A stretch of 64,000 bases of DNA from an uncultured Flavobacteriaceae bacterium (GTDB lineage: Bacteria; Bacteroidota; Bacteroidia; Flavobacteriales; Flavobacteriaceae): assembly GCA_947500435.1 (NCBI GenBank), contig CANMRV010000004.1, positions 310,001-374,000 of the forward strand. The letters run 5' to 3'. The notes beneath the pieces were generated by a model that saw only the letters and a program-made list of their open reading frames with translations, did not search any database and had not been told where the DNA came from. Position 1 is the first letter of the stretch. Every line of letters starts with the position of its first letter. Positions 17,672 through 26,418 of the stretch are shown here, piece after piece. The translations under genes and the position numbers were made by a program.

Positions 17672-18082
17672 ATGATTCAAAGAATACAGACCATATACTT
17701 AGTAATAGTAGCTCTTTTAGCGGCGGTATTACCCTTTTTTCTGTACCTCTGGTTGGATGCTAAAGGAGAAGAGTTTTTTGCCAAATATGATATTTTGGTT
17801 TCTTCTGCGTTCTATATAATAGCTGCCTTAGGGTTAATTGCTATATTTTTATTTAAGAACAGACAAAATCAATTTGTTGTAAACAGATTGAATATGATAT
17901 TAAATCTTTTTTTACTAGGATTTTTCGTTTACCGATCGCTAAACTTATCCGGAGAGACTTTGGTTTCTGAGAAGGGTATTGGGATGCTCATTCCTGTATT
18001 TTCTATCGTTTTTTTAGTCCTGGCCAACAGGGCAATAAAGAAGGATGAAGATCTTGTAAAATCTGTTGATCGCTTGCGTTAA
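17672..18082 (+). CDS. DUF4293 family membrane protein
   Basis: The 136-residue protein starts MIQRIQTIYLVIVALLAAVLPFFLYLW and has four hydrophobic helices with short polar loops (near residues 7-27, 45-63, 74-90 and 108-126). The opening IQRIQTIYL and the four-helix size are those of DUF4293, which I know as a Bacteroidetes family often found beside rho, as here (divergent, 197 bp apart). The function is unknown. A strong terminator follows. Confidence 0.75.
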   Translation: MIQRIQTIYLVIVALLAAVLPFFLYLWLDAKGEEFFAKYDILVSSAFYIIAALGLIAIFLFKNRQNQFVVNRLNMILNLFLLGFFVYRSLNLSGETLVSEKGIGMLIPVFSIVFLVLANRAIKKDEDLVKSVDRLR

Positions 18083-18112
18083 ACCTAACATCTTAGTTTT
18101 ATTAGTGCGTGA

Positions 18113-18138
18113 AACCCGGGGTTGTTCCCGGGTTTTTT
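18113..18138 (+). terminator. Intrinsic terminator after the DUF4293 gene
   Basis: AACCCGGG (18113-18120) pairs with CCCGGGTT (18127-18134) around a 6-base loop and is followed by a T tract. Confidence 0.9.
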
Positions 18139-18140
18139 AT

Positions 18141-18190
18141 TGTCATTCCCGCGCCTGTGCTGAACCCGTTTCAGTAAAGGCGAGAATCCT
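18141..18190. repeat. REP-like palindromic intergenic element
   Basis: TGTCATTCCCGCG, CTGAACCCGTTTCAG and GGCGAGAATCC form a nested imperfect hairpin: the outer arms ATTCCCGC/GGCGAGAAT and the inner arms CTGAA/TTCAG pair. Elements starting TGTCATTC and carrying CTGAAC..GTTTCAG are, as I remember, widespread between flavobacterial genes. It lies right after the terminator, between convergent genes. Confidence 0.55.
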
Positions 18191-18210
18191 TAGCAAGACT
18201 TTTTTAATTC

Positions 18211-18705
18211 TTACCGCTTCCCTAACTCAACAATCTCCAAATCCTTAATTTCCTCTCCGTCAATCACAAATCGTAACATAGTTCTTACTTGATGAAATCC
18301 GTGCTTTCCACAAGCTCCGGGGTTCATATGTAGAACACCTAAGGGTTTGTCCCACATTACCTTTAGAATATGAGAGTGTCCGCAAATAAAAAGTTTTGGC
18401 GGATTTTCCTGAACCATTTTCCGCGTACGTCCATTATATTTTGGTGGATAGCCTCCTATATGAGTCATGAGAACATCAACTCCCTCACACATGAATCTAT
18501 TATCTAGTGGGAATTCTTTTTGAATAACATGGTTATCAATGTTTCCGAAAACAGCACGGAGAGGTTTTATTTTTTCAAGTGCATCCGTAACAGCTAAACT
18601 TCCAATATCACCAGCATGCCAGACTTCATCTGCTTGACGTACATATTTTAAAATTTTCTCATCCATATGGGAATGGGTATCTGAGAGCAACAAAATTTTT
18701 TTCAT
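18211..18705 (-). CDS. YfcE/MJ0936-type metallophosphoesterase
   Basis: This 164-residue phosphoesterase has the complete calcineurin-like metal site: LLSDTHSHMD (Asp/His), VWHAGDIGS, VFGNIDNH (Asn), VLMTHIGGYPP (His) and ICGHSHILKV (His). The short single-domain form matches the YfcE family, which hydrolyses phosphodiesters in vitro. The natural substrate is unknown. It is divergent from truA with a 76-bp gap. Confidence 0.9.
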   Translation of the reverse strand: MKKILLLSDTHSHMDEKILKYVRQADEVWHAGDIGSLAVTDALEKIKPLRAVFGNIDNHVIQKEFPLDNRFMCEGVDVLMTHIGGYPPKYNGRTRKMVQENPPKLFICGHSHILKVMWDKPLGVLHMNPGACGKHGFHQVRTMLRFVIDGEEIKDLEIVELGKR

Positions 18706-18752
18706 TTCTGGTGGAATTGCAACTTCTGACTTTAGAATTCAGAACGGTCATC

Positions 18753-18760
18753 TATCTTTG
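18753..18760 (+). promoter_or_regulatory. Candidate -7 promoter box for truA
   Basis: TATCTTTG is a perfect match to TAnnTTTG, 22 bases before the TTG start of truA. Only a weak TTT is seen at the -33 position. Confidence 0.5.
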
Positions 18761-18781
18761 CAGCAAAGCTAGAGAATACCT

Positions 18782-19534
18782 TTGAGATATTTTGTTCAAT
18801 TTTCATATAACGGAAAAGCGTATCACGGTTGGCAAAACCAACCGAATGCCATAACGGTTCAACAGGTTTTGGAGAAAGCTTTTTCCACACTTTTGCGTAC
18901 TGATGTTTCCTTGATGGGGGCAGGCAGAACGGATACTGGAGTTCATGCCAAGCAGATGTTTGCCCATTTCGTGGTGGATGAATTAGCAGACATAGAAGAT
19001 TTGATTTATAAACTGAATTCTTTTCTCCCAGAGGATATTGCAGTACAAGAAATTTTTCAGGTATTACCGGAGGCACATGCCCGATTTGATGCCACTGAAC
19101 GTACGTATGAGTATTGGGTAATTCAAGAAAAAAATCCTTTTTATATAGATTCCGCTTATCACGTAAAACATTCTCTGGATATTGAAAAAATGAACGAAGC
19201 GTCCTCAGTTCTTTTAGATTATAAGGATTTTGAATGCTTCTCAAAATCGAATACTGATGTACATACTTATTTGTGTGATATTAAAGAAGCTTCTTGGATT
19301 CGGAAAGGGGAACTATTGGTATTCACAATTACAGCGAATCGATTCCTTAGGAATATGGTTCGCGCCATTGTCGGTACACTTTTAGAAGTAGGAACGGGAA
19401 AGTCCACCGTAGCCGATGTTAAATCAATCATAAATAGTAAAGACAGGAGTGAAGCGGGTTACTCAGTACCTGCAAAAGGATTATATTTGACACGTATTAT
19501 CTACCCCAATACCATCACAACAAAACATGGATAA
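18782..19534 (+). CDS. truA: tRNA pseudouridine synthase A (TTG start)
   Basis: TruA makes pseudouridine at positions 38-40 of tRNA anticodon arms. The 250-residue protein begins (M)RYFVQFSYNGKAYHGWQNQPN, so the only start that keeps the family N-terminus is TTG at 18782. The catalytic Asp is in GAGRTDTGVHAKQM (R-T-D-T). ARFDATERTYEYWV and RFLRNMVRAIVGTLLEVG follow. It overlaps the ABC transporter gene by 8 bases, so translation is probably coupled. Confidence 0.95.
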   Translation: MRYFVQFSYNGKAYHGWQNQPNAITVQQVLEKAFSTLLRTDVSLMGAGRTDTGVHAKQMFAHFVVDELADIEDLIYKLNSFLPEDIAVQEIFQVLPEAHARFDATERTYEYWVIQEKNPFYIDSAYHVKHSLDIEKMNEASSVLLDYKDFECFSKSNTDVHTYLCDIKEASWIRKGELLVFTITANRFLRNMVRAIVGTLLEVGTGKSTVADVKSIINSKDRSEAGYSVPAKGLYLTRIIYPNTITTKHG

Positions 19535-21293
19535 CGATTCAGGAAAAGCATTTGATAAACGTTTGTTTAAGCGTTTGTTGGTACACACTCGTCCGTACAA
19601 GGTTACTTTTTACGGGGTCGCTTTGGCTGCTATTCTTATATCATGTTTTGCCATCTTAACTCCTTTGTTACTGCGTGAGATTATTGATGATGCTATTAAA
19701 AATAGTAATGAGGAAAAATTACTTCTGCTGACCTTAGCTATGCTTGCTGTTCTTTTTGCCCAAGTGACCTGCCAACTACTTTTTAACTATTACGCTAATT
19801 GGCTAGGAGAATCAGTTATTAAAGACATCCGAATTAACCTCTTCAAGCACATGTTGGGATTTCGGATGAAGTATTTTGACAATTCTTCACTTGGAGTTTT
19901 AGTTACCAGAGCTGTTGCTGATATGCAACGAATTGGTGAGATTTTTAGCCAAGGTTTTTTTGTTATCGTTGCCGACTTATTGAAAATGTTAGTAGCGGCA
20001 GCAGTAATGTTGGTCATTGATTGGAAACTAGCTTTGATTGTTTTTGCAATACTTCCGGTGATACTTTATGCAACACGATTGTTTCAAAAAGCCATGAAAG
20101 TAGCTTTCATTGAGGTACGTGCACAAGTTTCGAATCTCAATTCCTTTGTTCAAGAACGTATTACGGGAATGAAAATCGTTCAGCTGTTTACAAGGGAAAA
20201 AATTGAAAGCGAAAAATTTCGCGAAATCAATGAGAAACATCAGAATGCATGGTTGAAAACGGTTTGGTACAACTCCATCTTTTTTCCGATTGCCGAAATT
20301 GTTTCTTCAATTGGAGTGGGGCTCATTGTTTGGTACGGGGGACTTCAGAACGTATCTGGTCTCGGTCAGAAAGAGTTCGGTACTATCTTCGCATTTATAC
20401 TTCTTATCGATATGTTGTTTCGGCCCTTACGGCAAATAGCAGATAAATTCAATACACTTCAAATGGGCATGGTCGCCGCCAATCGTGTATTTAAAATACT
20501 AGATACCCAAAGTAGTATTCAAGATATGGGTACAGTCGACAAGGATGATATAAAAGGGAATATCAAATTTTCTAATGTACGTTTTGGATATTTGGAAAAT
20601 GAAGAGGTTTTACATGGAATTTCATTTGATGTAAAAGCAGGAGAAACTATTGCCATAGTTGGCGCTACGGGAGCAGGGAAATCCACAATCATAAACCTGT
20701 TGAATCGTTTTTACGAAATCAATTCCGGAAGCATTTTGGTTGACGGAATAGATATTAAAGACTATTCATTGCCCTCTCTACGAAAGCATATTGCCGTAGT
20801 ACTTCAAGACGTTTTTCTGTTTGCCGATACTATAGCGAATAATATTAGTTTGAAAGAAGAATCCGTAACCCTTCAAATGATAGAACAAGCTGCGGAACAA
20901 ATTGGGGTAGATGAGTTTATATCAAGTCTCCCTGGTGGATATGAGTATAATGTAAAAGAGCGAGGTACAATGCTCTCAAGCGGTCAGCGCCAGCTGATAG
21001 CCTTCCTAAGGGCCTATATAAGTAATCCAAGTATTTTAGTTTTGGATGAAGCGACTTCCTCTGTAGATACCTATTCCGAGCAATTGATCCAGAGAGCAAC
21101 GGAGAAAATAACCGAAGGCCGCACTTCAATAATCATTGCTCACCGATTGGCCACCATCAAAAAAGCAGACAAAATCATAGTCATGGATGCTGGAAAAATT
21201 GTTGAGACGGGTACCCACAAAGAACTTCTAAAGGCAGGTGGGTATTACAGCAATTTATATGAAGCTCAGTTTTTGGCTGAGGAAGTGGCTTAG
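19527..21293 (+). CDS. ABC exporter, fused permease-ATPase (MsbA/LmrA type)
   Basis: The 588-residue half transporter has an N-terminal six-helix domain to about residue 320 (LLLREIIDDAI, VKDIRINLFKHML, FLVI-rich helices). The ATPase follows, with Walker A GATGAGKST, Q-loop VLQDVFLFADT, signature LSSGQRQL, Walker B ILVLDEATSS and H-loop IAHRL. It works as a homodimer that exports lipids, drugs or peptides; the substrate cannot be read from sequence. The start ATG lies inside the last codons of truA. This truA-ABC pairing is, from memory, common in Flavobacteriia. Confidence 0.92.
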   Translation: MDNDSGKAFDKRLFKRLLVHTRPYKVTFYGVALAAILISCFAILTPLLLREIIDDAIKNSNEEKLLLLTLAMLAVLFAQVTCQLLFNYYANWLGESVIKDIRINLFKHMLGFRMKYFDNSSLGVLVTRAVADMQRIGEIFSQGFFVIVADLLKMLVAAAVMLVIDWKLALIVFAILPVILYATRLFQKAMKVAFIEVRAQVSNLNSFVQERITGMKIVQLFTREKIESEKFREINEKHQNAWLKTVWYNSIFFPIAEIVSSIGVGLIVWYGGLQNVSGLGQKEFGTIFAFILLIDMLFRPLRQIADKFNTLQMGMVAANRVFKILDTQSSIQDMGTVDKDDIKGNIKFSNVRFGYLENEEVLHGISFDVKAGETIAIVGATGAGKSTIINLLNRFYEINSGSILVDGIDIKDYSLPSLRKHIAVVLQDVFLFADTIANNISLKEESVTLQMIEQAAEQIGVDEFISSLPGGYEYNVKERGTMLSSGQRQLIAFLRAYISNPSILVLDEATSSVDTYSEQLIQRATEKITEGRTSIIIAHRLATIKKADKIIVMDAGKIVETGTHKELLKAGGYYSNLYEAQFLAEEVA

Positions 21294-21306
21294 TAAATTA
21301 TGGTCC

Positions 21307-22083
21307 CTATGCCTTAATTGGCTTAAAATCTTGAAGGCTTATTTCACCAATCACTAGCATTACAATAGGAATGATAATGGAAAGGCTGAAATACAATACG
21401 GTAAATAGAACCCAGAACAATAGAATCTTCGCGACGAGACTGGCTCCTTTCTCGTTAGACATTCTCTTAATGATATAAGCGCTGTAAACATACATACTAA
21501 GAAGAGCAATCATACTAAACGAGGGGTAGTTTTCTGGACTAAAAATTAGAATTAATATAGAAGGAACAAAAATAAAAAGTGAGTAATGGGCCAATGTGTA
21601 GGTGAATATTACTAAGCGCTCAGAAAAATTATACTTTTTTTCTTGAAAACTTAGCCAACCAGCGATGGCCATCATAGGAATATAAAGCACAAATAGAATT
21701 GCTTGAAAATCAAATGTAATTTCCATAACCTTTTCTTGGGCAATACTTTGACCTACCCCTAAAACATCAAAGTCAATATCACCCCCCTTTTTCTTAATTA
21801 AGAAAACTATTAATCCAGAAAGGGTTAGTGCAATTCCCATATAGCTAATTGGGTTCAAGTACTTTCTTCTTATACCCTTGATATATCCATCAATTACTGA
21901 CTCTGGTTTTATAAAAAGATGCCAAAAAGTTTTAAGAAATGTATTGTCTAAGTTGAAATATCGTTCTGTTATATCACTCAGCAGATTTTTTATGGTAAGT
22001 CTATTGCGAATGATTTTTGCTCCACAATCGGGACAAAAGCTATAGTCGGTCTGTAAGCTGTTTTGACAATTTTTACACTCCAT
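21307..22083 (-). CDS. DUF3667 family membrane protein
   Basis: The 258-residue protein starts with a zinc ribbon (MECKNCQNSL, then FCPDCGAKI). It then shows the DUF3667 pattern: FNLDNTFLKTFWHLFIKPESVIDGYIKGIRRKYLNPISYMGIALTLSG. Five or so membrane helices follow to the C-terminus. The function of DUF3667 is unknown. It sits 9 bases downstream of cdaA on the same strand, so it is probably read from the same transcript. Confidence 0.85.
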   Translation of the reverse strand: MECKNCQNSLQTDYSFCPDCGAKIIRNRLTIKNLLSDITERYFNLDNTFLKTFWHLFIKPESVIDGYIKGIRRKYLNPISYMGIALTLSGLIVFLIKKKGGDIDFDVLGVGQSIAQEKVMEITFDFQAILFVLYIPMMAIAGWLSFQEKKYNFSERLVIFTYTLAHYSLFIFVPSILILIFSPENYPSFSMIALLSMYVYSAYIIKRMSNEKGASLVAKILLFWVLFTVLYFSLSIIIPIVMLVIGEISLQDFKPIKA

Positions 22084-22092
22084 AATAGAAAA

Positions 22093-22878
22093 TCAAATCA
22101 AATCTTCTTTGAGTATAGCAGACAGCTCGGTCAAATCTTTGAACTCTATAAACTCGCCATTTTTTACATAGGAGATATTTCCTGTTTCCTCGCTTACTAC
22201 TAAGGCAATGGCATCTGTCTTTTCAGTTATGCTAACAGCTGCTCTATGACGCAAGCCATAGTGCATTGGAATATTTCGTTCATTTGAAACTGGTAAAATC
22301 ACTCGAGTTGCAACAATGTAATTATTTACGATAACCACAGCACCATCATGCAAAGGACTATTCTTATAAAAAATACTTTCAATAATAGGCTGGGTGATTT
22401 CGATGTACATCTTATCACCTGAAGATTTTACGAAATCTAAAGAATGTTTTTGTTCGATTACTAAGAGTGCTCCTGTTCGGGTGGTCGACATATTTTGACA
22501 GGCATGTAAAAGTGCATCGACATCAATACTTGTGGAAAGTCCTTCTTGTTTTAGAAATTTAAAGTGTTTGAGAAAGCTCTTTTTGTTTCCAAAATTGGTA
22601 GAACCAATCATTAGTAGAAATTTTCGAATTTCTTGTTGGAATACAATAATCAATGCAATTAATCCCACTTGCATAAAGGCTCCAACCATACTACTAATCA
22701 TCTTCATGCCTAATAGTTCGGTGAGTTTCCAAAACCCCCAAACGATAACAATTCCGATAAAAATGTTGATGGCCACTGAACCGCGAACCAGTTTGTAAAT
22801 GTAGTAGAGAAGTATAGCCACCAGAACGATGTCAATCAGATCGGTAATCTTAAGATCGATAAAATTTAGGAAATCCAA
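22093..22878 (-). CDS. cdaA: Membrane diadenylate cyclase (c-di-AMP synthase)
   Basis: The 261-residue protein has three N-terminal membrane helices (to about residue 80), a short coiled segment and a DisA_N diadenylate cyclase domain. The catalytic signatures are DGA at 178-180 (SPLHDGAVVIVNN) and RHR at 210-212 (YGLRHRAAVSITEKTDA). The product c-di-AMP controls osmolyte transport and cell-wall balance in many bacteria. No ybbR-like regulator gene is adjacent. The gene follows folP after 77 bases on the same strand, an arrangement that is usual in Bacteroidetes. Confidence 0.95.
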   Translation of the reverse strand: MDFLNFIDLKITDLIDIVLVAILLYYIYKLVRGSVAINIFIGIVIVWGFWKLTELLGMKMISSMVGAFMQVGLIALIIVFQQEIRKFLLMIGSTNFGNKKSFLKHFKFLKQEGLSTSIDVDALLHACQNMSTTRTGALLVIEQKHSLDFVKSSGDKMYIEITQPIIESIFYKNSPLHDGAVVIVNNYIVATRVILPVSNERNIPMHYGLRHRAAVSITEKTDAIALVVSEETGNISYVKNGEFIEFKDLTELSAILKEDLI

Positions 22879-22955
22879 TTTGGTCGCTGTTTTGGTAAAA
22901 TTAGGAAATAAGACTTCAAAATGTCAAATTAAAATAAATCGATAGTAGAAATGAA

Positions 22956-23795
22956 CTAAGAACTTGGGGCATAACTCATTAAATTTTTATAAAGTTTCGC
23001 ACATTCTACTGCTTCTTTAACGTCGTGAACCCTTAGAATATTGGCTCCCTTGCTTAATGCTATCATATTCAAGGCAGTTGTTCCGTTCAAAGCATTTTCT
23101 GCATTTGTCTCAAGAGTCTGGTAAATCATTGATTTTCTACTTAGCCCTGCCAGTATTGGTAAGTTCAGACTTTGAAACAAATCAAGCTTCTGTAAAAGTT
23201 CAAAATTTTGTTCTGTTGTTTTGGCAAATCCGAATCCTGGATCAATAATAATATCATGAATACCCAAAGCTCTTGCTGCCGAAACTCTTTCTGAAAAGTA
23301 ATGCATAATGTCGGTAAGAAGTTCTTTGTAGTTTGTTTTTTGCTGCATAGTTTGGGGCGTGCCTTTCATGTGCATCATCACATAGGGTGTTTTATGCTTT
23401 GCGAGTACAGAAAGCATTTTATCATCGATTTTTCCTGCAGAAATGTCATTAATTAGGGCGGCTCCTGCTTCCAAACATTTTGACGCTATTTTATTTCTAA
23501 AGGTGTCAATTGACAATAATATCCTCGGAAATTCTTTCATCAGTAAGACAACAATAGGAAGTATTCTTGCTAGCTCTTCTTCCTCTGTAACAGCTTCAGC
23601 TCCTGGCCGAGAACTATATGCGCCTACATCAATAAAAGTGGCTCCCTCATTAAGCATTTTTTTAGTTTGCAAAAGAATGGACTTCTCATCTTTGTATTTT
23701 CCGCCGTCAAAGAAAGAATCGGGAGTTATATTGAGAATTCCCATGATTTTGGGCGAGCTCAAATCTATCAGTTCGCCTTTACAGTTAATAGTCAT
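22956..23795 (-). CDS. folP: Dihydropteroate synthase
   Basis: FolP joins 4-aminobenzoate to 6-hydroxymethyl-dihydropterin diphosphate. The 279-residue TIM barrel shows PKIMGILNITPDSFFDGG and DVGAYSSRPGAEAVTEEEE, which covers the two sulfonamide-relevant loops. LLSIDTFRN, INDISAG, YVMMHMKGTP, IIDPGFGFAKT, LAGLSRKSMI and the C-terminal ILRVHDVKE follow. All substrate-binding motifs are present. It leads the folP-cdaA-DUF3667 group and is divergent from the DUF1599 gene. Confidence 0.97.
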   Translation of the reverse strand: MTINCKGELIDLSSPKIMGILNITPDSFFDGGKYKDEKSILLQTKKMLNEGATFIDVGAYSSRPGAEAVTEEEELARILPIVVLLMKEFPRILLSIDTFRNKIASKCLEAGAALINDISAGKIDDKMLSVLAKHKTPYVMMHMKGTPQTMQQKTNYKELLTDIMHYFSERVSAARALGIHDIIIDPGFGFAKTTEQNFELLQKLDLFQSLNLPILAGLSRKSMIYQTLETNAENALNGTTALNMIALSKGANILRVHDVKEAVECAKLYKNLMSYAPSS

Positions 23796-23909
23796 AGGGT
23801 TCTCTAACGATATAGTTTTCGTAATTGGTTTGGTTTAAACAAGTAATTCGCATGAACTTTGACATTCACATAATTTTAAACGAAATTTACGCAAATTAGA
23901 TTGATATTC

Positions 23910-24461
23910 ATGCAGCATACTTCTGAGCAATATGATGACGTCATTAAAGTTTGTCGTGATCTGTTCCTAAAAAAGATGACCGATTATGGTTGTGCGTGGC
24001 GAATTCTTCGACTTCCATCACTCACCGATCAAATTTTTATCAAAGCACAACGAATTCGTGGACTTCAGCAGAATGATGTTCGAAAGGTAGACGAAGGCGA
24101 GCGCTCAGAATTTATCGGAATCATAAACTATTCAATCATGGCATTGATTCAATTGGAACTTGGGGTTGCGGAACAGCCTGATCTTTTGACTGAAAAAGCA
24201 ATTGAGCTCTACGATAAACATGTTGCAGAAACCAAAGGTCTAATGGAGGATAAAAACCATGATTATGGCGAAGCATGGCGTGATATGCGTGTAAGTTCTT
24301 TAACAGACTTGATTTTGCAAAAGCTACTTCGAGTGAAAACGATTGAAAACAATAAAGGTAAGACTTTGGTTAGTGAAGGCATAGATGCCAATTACCAAGA
24401 TATGGTGAACTATGCTGTGTTTGCTATGATACATTTGAATGAAAGTAACCCCGAATCATGA
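23910..24461 (+). CDS. DUF1599 protein with two copies of the domain
   Basis: I choose ATG 23910 over the in-frame TTG at 23901. The 183-residue protein is an internal duplication. LFLKKMTDYGCAWRILRLPSLTDQI..RI and the later LMEDKNHDYGEAWRDMRVSSLTDLI..RV align, each followed by a helix with NYxxxAxIxL. I recall DUF1599 being discussed among nucleotide-modification-associated domains, but no biochemical role is certain. It overlaps the next gene by four bases and forms a unit DUF1599-DoxX-tpiA that is conserved in Bacteroidetes. Confidence 0.85.
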   Translation: MQHTSEQYDDVIKVCRDLFLKKMTDYGCAWRILRLPSLTDQIFIKAQRIRGLQQNDVRKVDEGERSEFIGIINYSIMALIQLELGVAEQPDLLTEKAIELYDKHVAETKGLMEDKNHDYGEAWRDMRVSSLTDLILQKLLRVKTIENNKGKTLVSEGIDANYQDMVNYAVFAMIHLNESNPES

Positions 24462-25555
24462 AATACTTAGTAGGTTTTAGTAGAGTTTTTGTTGGCATTC
24501 TATTTATTATCAGCGGATTTATTAAACTCAATGACCCTGTAGGCTTCTCCTTTAAATTGGAGGAATACTTTAGTTCAGGAGTTTTAGATCTTCCGTTTTT
24601 TGAACCTCATGCGCTCACAATATCCATAATAGTAGTTGTTTTTGAAGTGCTTGTGGGAGTGATGTTGCTTATCGGTTTTCGAACGAAGTTTACGGTTTGG
24701 AGTCTGCTATTAATGATTGTCGGCTTCACCTTTCTTACCTTCTATTCGGCATATTTCAATAAAGTTACAGATTGTGGTTGTTTTGGAGATGCGATTAAAC
24801 TCAGCCCGTGGGAATCGTTTACAAAAGATATAGTTCTGCTTGTACTTATCATAATTCTATTTATAGGAAGGAAATTTATAACTCCAGCTTTCAGTGTAAG
24901 AACCAATAGACTTATCGTGTTTTTTGCCTTAGTGCTTTCTGGATTCTATGTGTACCATGTCTTAAATCATCTTCCAGTCATTGACTTTAGACCTTATGAA
25001 ATCGGAAAGAATATCGAGGATGGAATGAATGTGCCGGAAGGTGCTCCAGAAGCCATTTTTGAATATGCATGGAAGTTCAACATCAATGGTGAAGAAAAAG
25101 TAATAGTAACGAATGGGGATTACCCTAAAGTGGATGGCGAATTCATAGACGTTGAAACGACTGAAATTCAAAAAGGATATGAACCACCTGTTCATGATTT
25201 TACCATCGAACAGAATGGGGAAGATTTTGCAGCTTCACTTTTACAAGAGCCAAAATTGGTCATGATCATAGCTTATGATTTGAGAAAAACCAATGAAAAC
25301 ATGTTTGCTGAGGTAAAGCGAATAACCGATGCAGCGATCAAGAAAGGATATAAAGTAATAGGAATGTCCGCCTCGAACAATGAACAAACAGGGAAACTAA
25401 TTCAGGATAATAATCTTGGCTTTGATTTCTACTTTACCGATGAGACTACGCTTAAAACCATAGTCCGATCTAATCCCGGAGTTTTGGTTTTAGAAAAAGG
25501 GACTATCAAACAAAAAGTACATTATAACGACTTAGACGAATTGAAATTTGAATAG
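24458..25555 (+). CDS. BT_3928-type DoxX-like membrane protein with a C-terminal thioredoxin-like part
   Basis: The 365-residue protein starts with four DoxX/MauE-like helices (FSRVFVGILFIISGFIKLNDPVGFSFKLEEYF, then TDCGCFGDAIKLSPWESFTKD). The DCGCFG motif is typical of MauE/DoxX-type redox partners. After about residue 150 comes a soluble region ending in a thioredoxin-like fold (KLVMIIAYDLRKTNENMF, VIGMSASN, DFYFTDETTLKTIVRSNPGVLVLEKGTI). No CxxC is visible in that part. A role in redox or electron transfer at the membrane is inferred only. It lies directly before tpiA. Confidence 0.8.
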   Translation: MKYLVGFSRVFVGILFIISGFIKLNDPVGFSFKLEEYFSSGVLDLPFFEPHALTISIIVVVFEVLVGVMLLIGFRTKFTVWSLLLMIVGFTFLTFYSAYFNKVTDCGCFGDAIKLSPWESFTKDIVLLVLIIILFIGRKFITPAFSVRTNRLIVFFALVLSGFYVYHVLNHLPVIDFRPYEIGKNIEDGMNVPEGAPEAIFEYAWKFNINGEEKVIVTNGDYPKVDGEFIDVETTEIQKGYEPPVHDFTIEQNGEDFAASLLQEPKLVMIIAYDLRKTNENMFAEVKRITDAAIKKGYKVIGMSASNNEQTGKLIQDNNLGFDFYFTDETTLKTIVRSNPGVLVLEKGTIKQKVHYNDLDELKFE

Positions 25556-25588
25556 GGATTGCCCTAAAACACTAAACCTTTTAAAAAG

Positions 25589-26338
25589 ATGAGAAGTAAG
25601 ATTGTTGCTGGAAACTGGAAAATGAATAAAAATTTAGAAGAGACGGAAGCCTTGCTCGCAGCACTTTCCGCTAAATTACCAGACACCCATGCTGAGGTGA
25701 TGGTGGCCCCAACTTATGTGAATCTAAACACGTCAGTTCGTCATTTAGAATCTTCTACGATACAGGTAATTGCCCAGAATATGCATTTTGCTGAGAATGG
25801 TGCCTATACCGGTGAGATATCGGCTGACATGCTTCTGCATATTGGAATCGATACCGTTATTATTGGTCACTCTGAACGTCGAGCTTATTTTGGCGAAACT
25901 GATGAAATCTTGGCCAAGAAGGTAACTGCTGCTTTAGCAAAAAACATGAGGGTGATGTTTTGTTTCGGGGAGGAATTAGAGGATCGAAAATCAGGAAATC
26001 ATTTTGCTGTCGTAGAAAGCCAGTTAAAAAATGCCTTGTTTTCATTGGATGCAAGTTCTTGGAGTAAAATCATATTGGCCTACGAACCAGTATGGGCTAT
26101 TGGTACAGGTGAAACAGCTTCTCCTGAGCAAGCACAGGAGATGCATGCTTTTATTAGAAAAACAATTGCAGATGCCTTTAACGCAGGAATTGCGGAGAAT
26201 GTATCTATCCTTTACGGAGGAAGCGTAAAGCCGGCAAATGCAGAAGAAATTTTCTCAAAACCAGACGTTGATGGTGGATTGATAGGTGGAGCTGCTTTGA
26301 ATGCAGATGACTTCGTAGCCATCATTAAAGCAATCTAG
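25589..26338 (+). CDS. tpiA: Triosephosphate isomerase
   Basis: TpiA interconverts dihydroxyacetone phosphate and glyceraldehyde 3-phosphate. The 249-residue TIM barrel has GNWKMNK (Lys of the active site), TVIIGHSERRAYFGE (electrophilic His), LAYEPVWAIGTGETASPEQA (catalytic Glu) and the phosphate loop ILYGGSVKPANAEE, GLIGGAALNADDF. Nothing is missing. It ends the DUF1599-DoxX-tpiA unit. Confidence 0.98.
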   Translation: MRSKIVAGNWKMNKNLEETEALLAALSAKLPDTHAEVMVAPTYVNLNTSVRHLESSTIQVIAQNMHFAENGAYTGEISADMLLHIGIDTVIIGHSERRAYFGETDEILAKKVTAALAKNMRVMFCFGEELEDRKSGNHFAVVESQLKNALFSLDASSWSKIILAYEPVWAIGTGETASPEQAQEMHAFIRKTIADAFNAGIAENVSILYGGSVKPANAEEIFSKPDVDGGLIGGAALNADDFVAIIKAI

Positions 26339-26356
26339 CGAATTGATTTTAAGATT

Positions 26357-26384
26357 GTCCCCTTGAGGGGATTTTTGGGGTGTT
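26357..26384 (+). terminator. Hairpin/REP-like element after tpiA
   Basis: CCCCTTGAGGGG (26359-26370) is a tight palindrome followed by ATTTTTGGGGTGTTC. It could end the tpiA transcript. The layout of a hairpin plus GGGGTG also resembles a dispersed flavobacterial intergenic repeat that I remember. Confidence 0.5.
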
Positions 26385-26418
26385 CTGCGGAATGCTTATT
26401 CTTGACAAAAATGCATCT

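Noticed and set aside
23901..23909. TTG start for the DUF1599 gene
   Set aside because: An ATG follows three codons later and begins the protein; the extra three residues have no support.
26380..26418. A longer N-terminus for PrmA
   Set aside because: The extra 13 residues do not fit the family start, while the ATG at 26419 gives the usual N-terminus.
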